From JAIOSM01 sp023143455 (GTDB lineage Bacteria; Desulfobacterota; Desulfobacteria; Desulfobacterales; Desulfobacteraceae), in NCBI GenBank assembly GCA_030632885.1, contig DAOVTW010000001.1:124001-188000 (forward strand): a stretch of 64,000 nucleotides of DNA, given 5' to 3'. This document shows, piece after piece, positions 26,040-35,628 of this stretch; position 1 is the stretch's first letter, and the number at the start of each line of letters is the position of its first letter. A program made the position numbers and the translations under genes. Below the pieces are notes generated by a model, which saw nothing but the letters and a program-made list of their open reading frames with translations, was not told where the DNA came from and did not search any database.

Positions 26040-27512
26040 ATGATAAATACTGATATTGTTTTAGTTAAGCCAGGTAGTCAAAAACAACTATATGGTAAAT
26101 TAAGTGATTTCCAATTAACCGGAATCGAGCCTCCTCTATGGGGAGCAATACTCGCCTCATATTTGCGTGATCTTGGTTTTTCTGTTGTATTGTATGATGC
26201 TGAAGTTGAAGAGTGGGGATATAATGAAACAGCTGAAAAGATTAAAGAGATTAACCCCATTTTATTTGTTATATTAGTTTCAGGTAGCAACCCATCTGCT
26301 TCAACAATGAATATGACAGGTGCCAGCCAAATCATATCTCAGGTAAAAGAGATTGCTCCTTCTATTATAACTGTGATGGCTGGACTTCATGTCAGTGCAT
26401 TACCTGAACAAACAGTATTGGAAGAATTTGCTGATTTTGTTTGTCAAGGAGAAGGCTTTTATACACTACCTCCCCTGATTGAATCTTTAAAGAACAAAAC
26501 AGAAGTAAAAAATATTCCTGGATTATGGTACAAAAAAGATGGACAAGTTGTTAAAGGTGAATATCCTTCATTACTTAAAAACCTTGATGAACTACCAATG
26601 CCAGCCTGGGACATGCTTCCGATGCAAAAATATCGCGCTCATAATTGGCATTGTTTTGATGATATAAACAAACGTCAACCCTATGCTATTATATATACTA
26701 GCTTAGGATGCCCTTTCCATTGCAATTTTTGTTGTATCAATGCTCTTTTTGGGAAAAATATAATCAGGTATCGTAGTATAGAGAATGTTATTTCTGAAAT
26801 TGATTATCTTGTAAATGAACATGGAATTCGAAATATAAAAATAATGGATGAAATGTTTGCTTTAAATGAGAAACGAGTAGTAGCATTATGTGAAAAGATA
26901 GTTGAACGAAAATATGATCTTAATATGTGGGCATATGCCAGGGTAGATACCGTTAATGAAAAGATGCTTTCTATAATGAAGAAAGCTGGAATTAATTGGG
27001 TATCCTATGGAATTGAATCAGGGAATAAACGTGTGATAAGAGATGTGTCCAAAGGATATAAATTTGAAAAAGTAAATCAAGCAGTAGAAATGACTTATAA
27101 AGTGGGGATGCACATTTGTGCTAATTATATTTTTGGATTACCAGAAGATGACTATGACTCTATGAATGAAACTCTTAAATTAATGCTTGATATCAATGCG
27201 GAATGGTCAAACATATATTGTGCAATGGCTTATCCTGGCTCAGAGCTTTATAATATTGCAATAAGAGAACAGATGCCACTACCTTTGTCGTGGGATGAAT
27301 ATTCTCAATACTCTGCTGAATTGCGACCATTACCGACAAAATATCTTTCAGGTGAACAAATACTTGCATATAGAGATTATGCCTTTAACATGTATCACAC
27401 AAATCCAAAATATCTGAATATGATCAATAATAAATTTGGAGAAAATACTGTACAGCATATTGTTGAGATGGTATCCAATAAGCTAGAACGAAAATATTCT
27501 AAACCCTATTAG
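26040..27512 (+). CDS. B12-binding-domain radical SAM protein (2 of 3)
   Basis: About 490 residues. The N-terminal ~150 residues are a cobalamin-binding-like Rossmann domain with TVMAGLHVSALPEQTVLE and FVCQGEG. The radical SAM core has Cys224, Cys228 and Cys231 in SLGCPFHCNFC, followed by another Cys. AYARVDTV, SYGIESGNKRVI and YIFGLPEDDYDSM are typical downstream SAM-contact strands. The in-frame GTG at 26025 is possible, but the ATG at 26040 gives the family-like start INTDIVLVKPGS. It lies 49 bases after the ColD-like gene and 128 bases before a third protein of the same type. Substrate unknown; sugar C-methylation or rearrangement is a guess. Confidence 0.88.
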   Translation: MINTDIVLVKPGSQKQLYGKLSDFQLTGIEPPLWGAILASYLRDLGFSVVLYDAEVEEWGYNETAEKIKEINPILFVILVSGSNPSASTMNMTGASQIISQVKEIAPSIITVMAGLHVSALPEQTVLEEFADFVCQGEGFYTLPPLIESLKNKTEVKNIPGLWYKKDGQVVKGEYPSLLKNLDELPMPAWDMLPMQKYRAHNWHCFDDINKRQPYAIIYTSLGCPFHCNFCCINALFGKNIIRYRSIENVISEIDYLVNEHGIRNIKIMDEMFALNEKRVVALCEKIVERKYDLNMWAYARVDTVNEKMLSIMKKAGINWVSYGIESGNKRVIRDVSKGYKFEKVNQAVEMTYKVGMHICANYIFGLPEDDYDSMNETLKLMLDINAEWSNIYCAMAYPGSELYNIAIREQMPLPLSWDEYSQYSAELRPLPTKYLSGEQILAYRDYAFNMYHTNPKYLNMINNKFGENTVQHIVEMVSNKLERKYSKPY

Positions 27513-27640
27513 CATCTTTATAACTGTACTGCTTAAAATTAAATTAAGAATTATAATGCCCAAATTACTTGCCTGTATATAGTACAGACATGAATTCAAA
27601 ATGAAATATATAAGTTAGAGAATAATTTAAGGAGTTTTAC

Positions 27641-29035
27641 ATGCGATTATCGTTGATCTTTCCTTCATGGACAGGCGTATTTGGTGAGATGGCTAAAGTC
27701 GCCAGAGGAGCGTCTACTTTTCCTCCACTGAATCTTGCATATTTAGCAGCTATTGCAGAAAAAAATGGTCATACTGTGCAATTGATTGATGGAGAAGCTG
27801 AACAATTAAACATTCAAGAGATAATCAGTCGAACTAAAGGTTTTTCTCCAGATTTAATTGGATTAACTTCAACAACCCCAATGTTTCATTTTGCTGTTGA
27901 GCATGCTAAAGAATTTAAAAAGGCTATGCCATATGTTCCCATTGTAGCTGGAGGGCCCCATATTACGCATTTCCGAGAAGAAATTTTTCATGACTGCTTT
28001 GATTATTTTGTTATTGGTCAGTGTGAAGGGACCTTTGGAAATTTTCTGTCTACCCTTGAAAATGATGGTGATATGAGTGAGGTTCTTGGAATCCTTTACA
28101 GAAAGAATAAAGAAGTTTTTTTTTCAGGTGAAAATCCACAGATAGTTGATCTTGACGAAATACCCTTCCCGGCAAGACATTTATTGAAGAAGGACAAATA
28201 TTGTGTCGGAACTATGAAAGGGAGAAAAGTATATACTTCGATTATGGCATCAAGAGGATGTCCTTTTAAATGTGTTTTTTGTAGTACTTCTATTTATGGG
28301 AAAAAGGTGAGAAGAAGAACCCTTCAAAATCTTATAACTGAAATAGAACATATATTGAAGGATCACAAGATCAATCATTTTTACTTTCTCGATGATACTC
28401 TAACGTTAAATAGGCGATATATTATAGAATTGTGCGATGAGATTGAAAAGAGAGGGCTACAGTTTACTTGGGAAGGTGGTACTCGTGCAAACTTAGTAGA
28501 TGAGGAACTGATTGCCAGAATGGCCAAATGTGGTTTGATAAGAATATCTTTTGGGTTTGAAAGTGCAGATCTGAAAGTTAGGGATATTATCAAAAAGGAA
28601 GTACCTATTGAAAGCTACGAAAAAGCAAACAAACTGACTAATAAATACGGTATTGAAACTATCAATTCTGTTATGTTAGGTCTCCCCGGGGATACTTATG
28701 AAAGCATAGAAAAAACAATAAAATTTATTCGGAATTCTCGAACAATTAAACATGCAACTTTTGGAATTGCTATTCCTTACCCTGGATCAGAGATGTATGA
28801 AATGGCATTAAATCAACAACATGGGCTTAAACTTGAAACACAAGATTTTTCAAAATATCAGCGCTATAATTCAGCGGTTATGACAGTAAATGGGATTACA
28901 CCTGAAAAAATGCGCCATCTCCAGAAAAAAGGTTTGATACGAATTTATTTAGTTCCATGGAGAATTGTACCAGTTTTGAAACGTTTTGGATTCAAGGCAT
29001 TAATTAAACCGTTTATTAACGCACTAAGAGGCTAA
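27641..29035 (+). CDS. B12-binding-domain radical SAM protein (3 of 3)
   Basis: A 464-residue protein with the same two-domain plan. The cobalamin-like domain has IVAGGPHITHFREEIF and FVIGQCEGTFGNF, and the radical SAM domain has Cys207, Cys211 and Cys214 in SRGCPFKCVFC. FEGTRANL-type and ISFGFESADLKVRDI strands and MLGLPGDTYESI follow. The N terminus (MRLSLIFPSWTGVFGEMAK) and the basic C-terminal tail (LVPWRIVPVLKRFGFKAL) may contact a membrane, as in relatives acting on lipid-linked substrates. A strong AAGGAG site precedes the ATG. The substrate cannot be read from sequence. Confidence 0.88.
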   Translation: MRLSLIFPSWTGVFGEMAKVARGASTFPPLNLAYLAAIAEKNGHTVQLIDGEAEQLNIQEIISRTKGFSPDLIGLTSTTPMFHFAVEHAKEFKKAMPYVPIVAGGPHITHFREEIFHDCFDYFVIGQCEGTFGNFLSTLENDGDMSEVLGILYRKNKEVFFSGENPQIVDLDEIPFPARHLLKKDKYCVGTMKGRKVYTSIMASRGCPFKCVFCSTSIYGKKVRRRTLQNLITEIEHILKDHKINHFYFLDDTLTLNRRYIIELCDEIEKRGLQFTWEGGTRANLVDEELIARMAKCGLIRISFGFESADLKVRDIIKKEVPIESYEKANKLTNKYGIETINSVMLGLPGDTYESIEKTIKFIRNSRTIKHATFGIAIPYPGSEMYEMALNQQHGLKLETQDFSKYQRYNSAVMTVNGITPEKMRHLQKKGLIRIYLVPWRIVPVLKRFGFKALIKPFINALRG

Positions 29036-29045
29036 CTATAAGAAA

Positions 29046-30116
29046 ATGGAAAAAGTAAAATTCTCTCAATTGTGGATTGAAGAAGAACAATATTTACGTG
29101 AACAATCCGCTCAATTACAAGATAATTCTATCGCTGTAGAAATTGGAACTGCTCAAGGAGGCTCTGCTTATATTTTGGCCACCTCTACAAATGCTCAAGA
29201 GATGACTATTCATACTTATGACATCTCTCCTTCGAAAGAAGCCCACAACAACCTGCGTGGAATAGACTGTATTGTTTTCCATGCAAAATCATCTGTTGAA
29301 GGGGCTAAAGAATGGGGAATGTCTTTTGATAATAAAATCGATTTTTTATTTATTGATGGTAGTCATACTTTAGAAAATATTTTTCATGATTTTTTGTTGT
29401 GGTTTCCTCATGTAAAAGAGGGAGGGGTTATTGCTATACACGATTATGATCCTGTTCACAGAGGAGGCTTTGCACATTTGGGTGTTAAGGTCTGTGTTGA
29501 TGCTATTCTCAACCTTAATGCGCTGGTGGAAACTGAGCATATTGGTAGAATTATTGGTGGCAAAAAGGGTTGTTCAGTCACTGAGGGTGAGTTTTTAGAA
29601 CAATGCTATTACTCTTGGAAAAAAATTGGTCAAAAAGTTATTAGTTTTAGACAGTTTTCTTTGGATCAATGCAACATGATCGGTGAAGAAGATGAACTGG
29701 TAAGTATCCTTAGAAAACTAAAGGGAGCAACTGGCAAGTGTCTATCAGAACCTCCTATAAGAAAAGAAAATAAAATCATGGTTTTACCTCAACCTTTTTC
29801 AAAGAGCACATTTCAATTTGTTTCCGAGAACAAGAATACAATTTTGCTAGATGAATTAACATTCTTTTACCTACTGTGGGAACTACTATTAAATAATCGA
29901 AGTGAGGTAATACAAATTACGCAAAACAAAAGAGATTTTTTTAAGTGGGAGGAAATACTGGAGATGTTTGACCATGCAAATAGTATAGAAAAAGTAGACG
30001 ATATTTTTGAAATTAATACAACTAATATCCATACTCTTTCTCAGATTTGTGCTAGAGAACTTGTAAGAGTAAACATTCTAAAGAATATTTTTTTATCTAT
30101 GACAGGTGGTATTTAA
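29046..30116 (+). CDS. Class I SAM methyltransferase (Methyltransf_24-like)
   Basis: A 356-residue protein. The first ~200 residues carry a methyltransferase core with VEIGTAQGGSAYILA (SAM site), IHTYDISPS and the FLFIDGSHTLENIFHDF segment typical of the Methyltransf_24 group, plus GGVIAIHDYDP. The C-terminal ~150 residues show no domain that I recognise and may bind the acceptor. It starts 10 bases after the third radical SAM gene and its stop directly abuts the next ATG, so it belongs to the same transcript. O-methylation of a glycan residue is the most likely role. Confidence 0.8.
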   Translation: MEKVKFSQLWIEEEQYLREQSAQLQDNSIAVEIGTAQGGSAYILATSTNAQEMTIHTYDISPSKEAHNNLRGIDCIVFHAKSSVEGAKEWGMSFDNKIDFLFIDGSHTLENIFHDFLLWFPHVKEGGVIAIHDYDPVHRGGFAHLGVKVCVDAILNLNALVETEHIGRIIGGKKGCSVTEGEFLEQCYYSWKKIGQKVISFRQFSLDQCNMIGEEDELVSILRKLKGATGKCLSEPPIRKENKIMVLPQPFSKSTFQFVSENKNTILLDELTFFYLLWELLLNNRSEVIQITQNKRDFFKWEEILEMFDHANSIEKVDDIFEINTTNIHTLSQICARELVRVNILKNIFLSMTGGI

Positions 30117-30845
30117 ATGATGAAGGTTTGTATTGTTATTCCAACGTTGAACGAGTTGCAAGGATTAAAAGAGATAGCATCAAAGATAAAATCAGAATGG
30201 TATGATCGCATAATAATTTTAGATGGAGGGTCCGTTGATGGTACCATAGAATATGCAAAAAATGCTGGATATGATGTGGTTATACAAAAGAGACCTGGAG
30301 TCAGAATGGCATATATTGAATGTCAAGAATACCTAAAAGAAAACATTATCATTACTTTTAGCCCAGATGGGAATTCTGTTGTAGAGTCTATTCCTTTTTT
30401 GGTAGATGAAATCAAAAAAGGATATGATATGGTTATAGCATCAAGATATAAGGGAAACGCAAAGAGTTACGATGATACCTTTATTACTGGGATAGCAAAT
30501 GCAACCTTTTCATTTTTAATATCATTGTTCGGGTATCGATATACAGATGCAATGGTAATGTTTCGAGCTTATCGAAGAGAAGTCCCCAATAAATTGAAAT
30601 TGAATATTGAAAGAAGTAATGTATATGAGAAATATATAGGTCGATATGTCAGCTGGGAACCTCTAATGTCAATAAGAGCAGCAAAAGCAAAACTAAAGAT
30701 TTCTGAAATACCCTCTGATGAACCCATACGTATTGATGAAGAGCATGGAAGAGGTATGCTGCCGACTTCCCGCATTAATCATTATAGAGCAGGATTAGCA
30801 TGCTTGTTCCAATTGTTTGAAGAAATCCTGTTCTGGAAATTTTAA
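30117..30845 (+). CDS. DPM-like family 2 glycosyltransferase
   Basis: A 242-residue GT2 protein of the dolichol-phosphate-mannose-synthase type: VCIVIPTLNELQGL, IILDGGSVDGTIEYA and TFSPDGNSV in place of the usual DxD. It has no clear C-terminal membrane helices. Such enzymes load a sugar onto polyprenyl phosphate, giving the donor for GT-C enzymes outside the membrane. The next gene encodes a large GT-C-like membrane protein and a flippase-like protein follows, so the set 30117-34473 may act together. The start codon could be the first or second of two ATGs in tandem. Confidence 0.85.
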   Translation: MMKVCIVIPTLNELQGLKEIASKIKSEWYDRIIILDGGSVDGTIEYAKNAGYDVVIQKRPGVRMAYIECQEYLKENIIITFSPDGNSVVESIPFLVDEIKKGYDMVIASRYKGNAKSYDDTFITGIANATFSFLISLFGYRYTDAMVMFRAYRREVPNKLKLNIERSNVYEKYIGRYVSWEPLMSIRAAKAKLKISEIPSDEPIRIDEEHGRGMLPTSRINHYRAGLACLFQLFEEILFWKF

Positions 30846-30889
30846 ACCGAATTTTTAATTAATTATAGAATGCAAGGCAGAATAAAGAA

Positions 30890-32809
30890 ATGAAATTCAA
30901 TAATCATTTTATAAGAGAAAATAAATATTATATTCAAACAATTTTTTGTGCACTTTTGGTTACCATTATTTTTTCAATTAGATGGAAGAATTGCTTACCT
31001 TTTTCTGGTTATATGCCTTTGGCTGCCAATAGTGATCAACTTGATATCTTTGCTCGCTTTTTAATATGGGCAAAAGAGCCTTTTTCTCTCCCTATAGGTA
31101 CAATAAAGGGATTTACATTTCCTTTTGAGGATGCCAGCATTACAAGAGGCCCGCTTCCATTATTTGCTCTGCTATTTAAAGGACTTTCGAGAATATATTC
31201 TCCATTTTCAGAATTTTACTATTTTGTTTTTGCAGAGATAGTATTTGTTTTTTTTGCAGCTTTTTTTACTTGTATGATTTTGGATCTTTATAATATAAAA
31301 TCATTCAGTCTTAAATTGCTGGGTGTAACACTGGTTGCTCTTTCATTCCCAATACTCTATAGAAGTTCGAATTATTATGGAGTAACCTTTTTAATGGCTT
31401 ATATTCCTTTATATACTGCTTTTGCCTATTGTTACATTCGTATATACAAATATCCCAGTATTAAATCATTTGTATTGATGGCTTTTTTTTTACCATTGTT
31501 AGCGTTTTTTGATTATTATGTCCTATTCGGTATTTTCTTTATGTCGATTGTAAGCTTACCTCTTATATTTATTAATTATCTGATAAACCGAAACATAGTA
31601 AATCGTAAACGCTTCTATGGTTATTTGATTTCATTAGTAATAGGCACTTCTCTATTGTTTGGCTTAATATCTTTATTAGGCAAGCAAGGCGATTTGACTG
31701 TGCCTTCACAAACGACTTTAACTCATAGAAATGAAGTAGGTTGGGGATATGGAGGTGGATATGGCGGAGGTTTCCATGTAGCAGATGTTTTAACGTTGAT
31801 CATACCACCTAGAGATAACATTGTAGGTGCCCCTGAATATAAAATTTGTGGCCCAAGTGCGTATCTTACAAAATTGGGATTCCCTTTAACTGCAGATAAA
31901 TTGCAAGATGGTCAGTATGAGGGATTTACCTATATTGGAACAACAACTCTTGGAATTATAGTTTTTTTATCTATATTGGGATTTATTTTTTTAATTAAAA
32001 ATAGAAAATTGTTTATAGTTAAATTGAAGATGAATATTTCGAATAAGCTCTTTGGATTTAATGATCCCTTCTCATTGTCATTTATTGTTGGTATCAGTAC
32101 TTTTGCATTATTTGTTTTCAGTTGGGGATATATTATTCACTTTGGAGGAAATCGCTTTAATAATATTGGAACTCCAACATTGTTTTTGGCTGAGCTCTGG
32201 AATAAATTCATGCTGGCCAGAGGACTTGGACGTCTTGCAATCCCTTTTATGCTGTTTTGTACTTTTGGTAGTTTGATTTTATTTTCAAAAATTGTTTCAA
32301 ATTATATGTGCAGAACTAACACAATTAAAAAAGCAATAATCATAACAACAATCGTCCTCTTATCAGTTTTTCATGTTTTTGAAATCCGTGGATATCTAAA
32401 AGAAAGCAAAGTCGTTTTTGGAAATGAAATAATTGATGTGTTTGAAAAAGAGGAAGGGATAAAGATACATAAAATTTTGAAAGATAAAAAAGGTTTAATA
32501 TTTGCTCATCCTATAAGGAGTGATGACGAATGGTTAAAAACTTGTTACTCGTTAGGATTCCATTCTATGATACCCATTAGTGGTATTTATAGTGGAATGA
32601 CTGTTAATCAAAATCATAGAGTACAAACTGATATAAATAGGCAGAATGCCAGAACTGGACATATTCGTGAAATAATTGAATTGTATGGCGATGTCGCCTT
32701 TGCAGCACCTTGTGAGATGGCTGATGATATTATTAAAAGATCAAATGTGCCATTGCAATCTTATAAAATAGAGAAGAAAAATGTCACGCTTATATTCTTA
32801 GATAACTAA
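30890..32809 (+). CDS. Multispanning membrane protein, probable GT-C glycosyltransferase
   Basis: A 639-residue protein with about ten or more predicted membrane helices (for example residues 16-30, 110-131, 142-157, 165-183, 193-213 and 243-264). A large first periplasmic loop contains AANSDQLDIFARF and FPFEDASITRG, acidic pairs of the kind used by GT-C enzymes. A glycine/tyrosine-rich patch (GWGYGGGYGGGF, 284-295) opens a second large loop, and a soluble C-terminal domain of ~150 residues follows the last helices. I infer use of a polyprenyl-phosphate sugar made by the upstream GT2. No named family is assigned. Confidence 0.65.
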   Translation: MKFNNHFIRENKYYIQTIFCALLVTIIFSIRWKNCLPFSGYMPLAANSDQLDIFARFLIWAKEPFSLPIGTIKGFTFPFEDASITRGPLPLFALLFKGLSRIYSPFSEFYYFVFAEIVFVFFAAFFTCMILDLYNIKSFSLKLLGVTLVALSFPILYRSSNYYGVTFLMAYIPLYTAFAYCYIRIYKYPSIKSFVLMAFFLPLLAFFDYYVLFGIFFMSIVSLPLIFINYLINRNIVNRKRFYGYLISLVIGTSLLFGLISLLGKQGDLTVPSQTTLTHRNEVGWGYGGGYGGGFHVADVLTLIIPPRDNIVGAPEYKICGPSAYLTKLGFPLTADKLQDGQYEGFTYIGTTTLGIIVFLSILGFIFLIKNRKLFIVKLKMNISNKLFGFNDPFSLSFIVGISTFALFVFSWGYIIHFGGNRFNNIGTPTLFLAELWNKFMLARGLGRLAIPFMLFCTFGSLILFSKIVSNYMCRTNTIKKAIIITTIVLLSVFHVFEIRGYLKESKVVFGNEIIDVFEKEEGIKIHKILKDKKGLIFAHPIRSDDEWLKTCYSLGFHSMIPISGIYSGMTVNQNHRVQTDINRQNARTGHIREIIELYGDVAFAAPCEMADDIIKRSNVPLQSYKIEKKNVTLIFLDN

Positions 32810-32836
32810 ACTAACAAGTTTTTATTTTACATAATG

Positions 32837-32841
32837 AGGAG
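32837..32841 (+). promoter_or_regulatory. Ribosome binding site fixing the start at 32849
   Basis: AGGAG lies 7 bases before the ATG at 32849 and overlaps the earlier in-frame ATG at 32834, so the later codon is the probable start. Confidence 0.6.
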
Positions 32842-32848
32842 AACAGGT

Positions 32849-33409
32849 ATGGATACGAAAAAGGATTTATCTTATTATACACAATTGAATTATGACATTA
32901 TTATCCGTGAGCAAAATCAATTATACTATCTTCTAATTCCTGAGTTAAGTCTAATTGTTGAATCGAAAGATCTTAATAATGGGTATAAAAAGTTGGAAGA
33001 AGAAAAGAAATTATTTTTTTCAGATATGATTAATGCCAAAGCTGGGAATAATATTAACGAGCCAAACCCTAAAGTAATTAGAAAGGGTTCATTTTCAGAA
33101 CTTATGCTTTTTTGTATTAAAATGTTTCTTGTCTTCTTTGTCTGTACAAGTTTGGTCGGGATAATATTTATAGGCACCCTCCCATTAGCTAATTCTCTTG
33201 TTAGCAATATACCACGAAGAGTGGCGACTTCAACCTATGCTTTTGCGACTAAAGTGAATACTAAATTTGCAAATTTAACAGATGAGGATCAACAGAAATT
33301 AAGGATGCAATATAAAAGCTTGTTACATAAAATAAAACCTTTTATTGATGATACTATAGAAGTGTTAGCTGAACCGAAGAGTGAACCTCTTGAATCACCT
33401 GAAAAATGA
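32849..33409 (+). CDS. Uncharacterised single-pass membrane protein
   Basis: About 186 residues with no family that I recognise. The N-terminal ~90 residues are soluble and charged (DLSYYTQLNYDIIIREQNQL). One strong hydrophobic stretch, LMLFCIKMFLVFFVCTSLVGIIFIG-like at about 106-130, is followed by a C-terminal ~65-residue region rich in lysine and ending with proline/glutamate (EPKSEPLESPEK). It is conserved in gene order only by inference: it sits between a GT-C-like protein and an AglD/MprF-type membrane protein and could be an accessory subunit of that lipid-linked sugar system. The ATG at 32849 is supported by AGGAG at 7-base spacing. Confidence 0.7.
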   Translation: MDTKKDLSYYTQLNYDIIIREQNQLYYLLIPELSLIVESKDLNNGYKKLEEEKKLFFSDMINAKAGNNINEPNPKVIRKGSFSELMLFCIKMFLVFFVCTSLVGIIFIGTLPLANSLVSNIPRRVATSTYAFATKVNTKFANLTDEDQQKLRMQYKSLLHKIKPFIDDTIEVLAEPKSEPLESPEK

Positions 33410-33474
33410 AATTTAAACAATGAAGGTTATAATTTTTTTTCGGAAATAAAGAGTTATCGAAAATAGGCATTGAA

Positions 33475-34473
33475 ATGAAAAAAATATATTTTGGAGTGAT
33501 AGCCAGTGCTTTTTTCTTGTATTTATCTTTTAGAGGGATTGAATATAGTGATATTAAGAATAGTTTTGCAAACGTAGATCTCCTCTACCTTCTTTATGCG
33601 CTATTTTTTTTTATTTTAGTTTTATTTATAAAATCTATTCGATGGGGAATTATTTTATCTCCTATAGAACAGGTAAGCCAAAAATGCCTTTTCCCAATTA
33701 CCTGTGTTTCAAATATGGCGGTTATATTGTTTCCTTTGAGAATTGGTGAGTTTGTAAAACCATATCTTATAAGTAATTCAAATTCAATTCCATTGAGTTC
33801 AGCATTCGCAACAGTATTTGTTGAGAAAATTATTGATTTAGTATTTATATTTAGTATTATTATTTATATTTTTATTACTTTAGATATACCAGAATGGTTA
33901 ATTAGCGCTGGATATAATTTTTTAATTTCATGCCTGTTATTAAGCTGTATAGGAGTGATTTGTTATCTAAATATTAAATTTAGAAATAGATTGCTTAATC
34001 CATTGCTTAAAATACTGGGTAAAATATTTTCAGAAAGGGTATATAAAAGAATACAAAACGCTTTTGAGACCTTTATACAAGGATTCAAAATTATTTCAGA
34101 ATTAAAGAAGGTCTTATTTGTTATCGTTTTAACAATCCTAATGTGGACTTCTGCTGCACTGGCCATTTATAGCCTGTATTGTTTTCAAGGATTGCATCTT
34201 TCAGTAGAAAGTGCTTTTATAGTTCTTGCCATAATAGCGATTGGTGTGAGCGTTCCTACAGCTCCTGGTTTTTTGGGCAACTTTCAGTTTGCTTGTATAT
34301 TAGCATTGTCGATTTTTAATATTTCTAAAACAGATGCAGTTGCTTTTTCAATTATTTATTATGTTTGCGGGATCGTTTTTTATATTGTTTTGGGTTTAGC
34401 ATTTGTTCCTTTTACAAATTTTTCTTTGAAAAACATTAAACAGAAATTGTTTTTAAAGCAAAATGATTTATAA
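33475..34473 (+). CDS. AglD/MprF-type integral membrane protein (LPG_synthase_TM family)
   Basis: A 332-residue polytopic membrane protein with about eight helices. FPLRIGEFVKPYLIS near residue 85-100 and AIGVSVPTAPGFLGNFQFA near 258-276 are the conserved loops of the lysylphosphatidylglycerol-synthase transmembrane (UPF0104) family. Members next to glycosyltransferases are thought to flip or handle polyprenyl-linked sugars, as with archaeal AglD. It completes the 30117-34473 group with a DPM-like enzyme and a GT-C-like enzyme. The soluble catalytic domain of MprF is absent, so lysyl-lipid synthesis is not expected. Confidence 0.87.
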   Translation: MKKIYFGVIASAFFLYLSFRGIEYSDIKNSFANVDLLYLLYALFFFILVLFIKSIRWGIILSPIEQVSQKCLFPITCVSNMAVILFPLRIGEFVKPYLISNSNSIPLSSAFATVFVEKIIDLVFIFSIIIYIFITLDIPEWLISAGYNFLISCLLLSCIGVICYLNIKFRNRLLNPLLKILGKIFSERVYKRIQNAFETFIQGFKIISELKKVLFVIVLTILMWTSAALAIYSLYCFQGLHLSVESAFIVLAIIAIGVSVPTAPGFLGNFQFACILALSIFNISKTDAVAFSIIYYVCGIVFYIVLGLAFVPFTNFSLKNIKQKLFLKQNDL

Positions 34474-34488
34474 AGGAACTTTAAAAAT

Positions 34489-35583
34489 ATGAAAATTGTT
34501 TATGACCACCAGATTTTTTCATTACAAATGTATGGTGGGATATCCCGATACTATTTTGAGTTGGCTTTAAATTTATCGAATAATCAAAATTGTGATATTA
34601 AAATTTGTGCTCCACTATATATTAATGAATATATTAAGAGACAATCAGGGATAAATGTTCTTGGTAAGCATATTCATCCATATCGAAGAACCAGTAGGAT
34701 TTTAAATGCCTTCAATAATATAAGTTCTAAGATTTTGTTAAGTGCTAACCAGCCTGATATCATTCATGCAACATATTATGTTAAAAAGAAATATAAATTT
34801 TCAAAAACAAAAACAGTTCTCACTGTTTTTGATATGATTGATGAAAAATGTAGTGATGCTGTAAATAAAAATGATATAACCGATTTGAAAAGGGATGCTG
34901 TGGCACAGGCGGATCATATTATCTGTATTTCAGAGAATACCAGAAAAGATCTTCTGGAAATTATAGATGTTGATCCTCAGAAAGTATCAGTTGTACATTT
35001 GGGCTATTCTCTTTCTATCCCTGCATCGAAAAAAATGGAGAAAATTATACAACATCCATATCTTTTATATGTGGGAAAACGAGGCGGTTATAAAAATTTT
35101 GAACGTTTATTAAATGCATATGCAGATTCAAATCGCTTAAAAAAAGATTTTTGTTTGGTTTGTTTTGGTGGGGGTGATTTCATCTCTGAAGAGTTAGATT
35201 ATATAAATCACTTAGGCATTTCTAAAGATAGAATTCTGTATTGTTCAGGTGATGATACTTTGCTTGCAAAATTTTATTTTCACGCTTCTGCTTTTGTGTA
35301 TCCTTCACTTTATGAAGGTTTCGGGATCCCTCTTCTTGAAGCTATGTCATTTAGCTGCCCGGTTATCTGTAGTAATATAAGTTCAATCCCTGAAGTTGCA
35401 GGAGATGCTGCAGAATATTTTGATCCATATTCAGTTGAGAATATTATGGATGCGATTGAAAACGTAGTTTATTCTGATCATAAAAGAAACCATTTGATTC
35501 CCTTAGGTTTAAAGAGGATTGAAGAGTTCTCCTGGGAAAAATGTGCTATTAAAACAAAAAGTATTTATTCTTCATTGTTGTAA
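34489..35583 (+). CDS. Family 4 (GT-B) glycosyltransferase
   Basis: A 364-residue GT4 enzyme. The N terminus KIVYDHQIFSLQMYGGISRY is typical of retaining mannosyl/rhamnosyl-like transferases that recognise a partner by a GGI/GGISR loop. LYVGKRGGYKNFERLL begins the donor domain, and VYPSLYEGFGIPLLEAM contains the E(x7)E donor-binding motif (Glu of EGFGIPLLE). It would transfer an activated sugar, often a GDP-sugar, in the cytosol. The gmd-like gene immediately downstream is compatible with a GDP-6-deoxy-hexose donor, but this is context only. Confidence 0.92.
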   Translation: MKIVYDHQIFSLQMYGGISRYYFELALNLSNNQNCDIKICAPLYINEYIKRQSGINVLGKHIHPYRRTSRILNAFNNISSKILLSANQPDIIHATYYVKKKYKFSKTKTVLTVFDMIDEKCSDAVNKNDITDLKRDAVAQADHIICISENTRKDLLEIIDVDPQKVSVVHLGYSLSIPASKKMEKIIQHPYLLYVGKRGGYKNFERLLNAYADSNRLKKDFCLVCFGGGDFISEELDYINHLGISKDRILYCSGDDTLLAKFYFHASAFVYPSLYEGFGIPLLEAMSFSCPVICSNISSIPEVAGDAAEYFDPYSVENIMDAIENVVYSDHKRNHLIPLGLKRIEEFSWEKCAIKTKSIYSSLL

Positions 35584-35628
35584 TTGGATCCATTCCAAGA
35601 CTAATTTATTTTCATTTAGGATATTATT

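Noticed and set aside
27573..27587. LexA-like sequence CTGT-N7-ACAG before the third radical SAM gene
   Set aside because: The SOS box spacing is N8, the context has no repair gene, and such AT-rich matches are common by chance.
33428..33433. TATAAT before the AglD/MprF-like gene as a promoter
   Set aside because: No acceptable -35 box at 16-18 bases; likely chance in AT-rich DNA.
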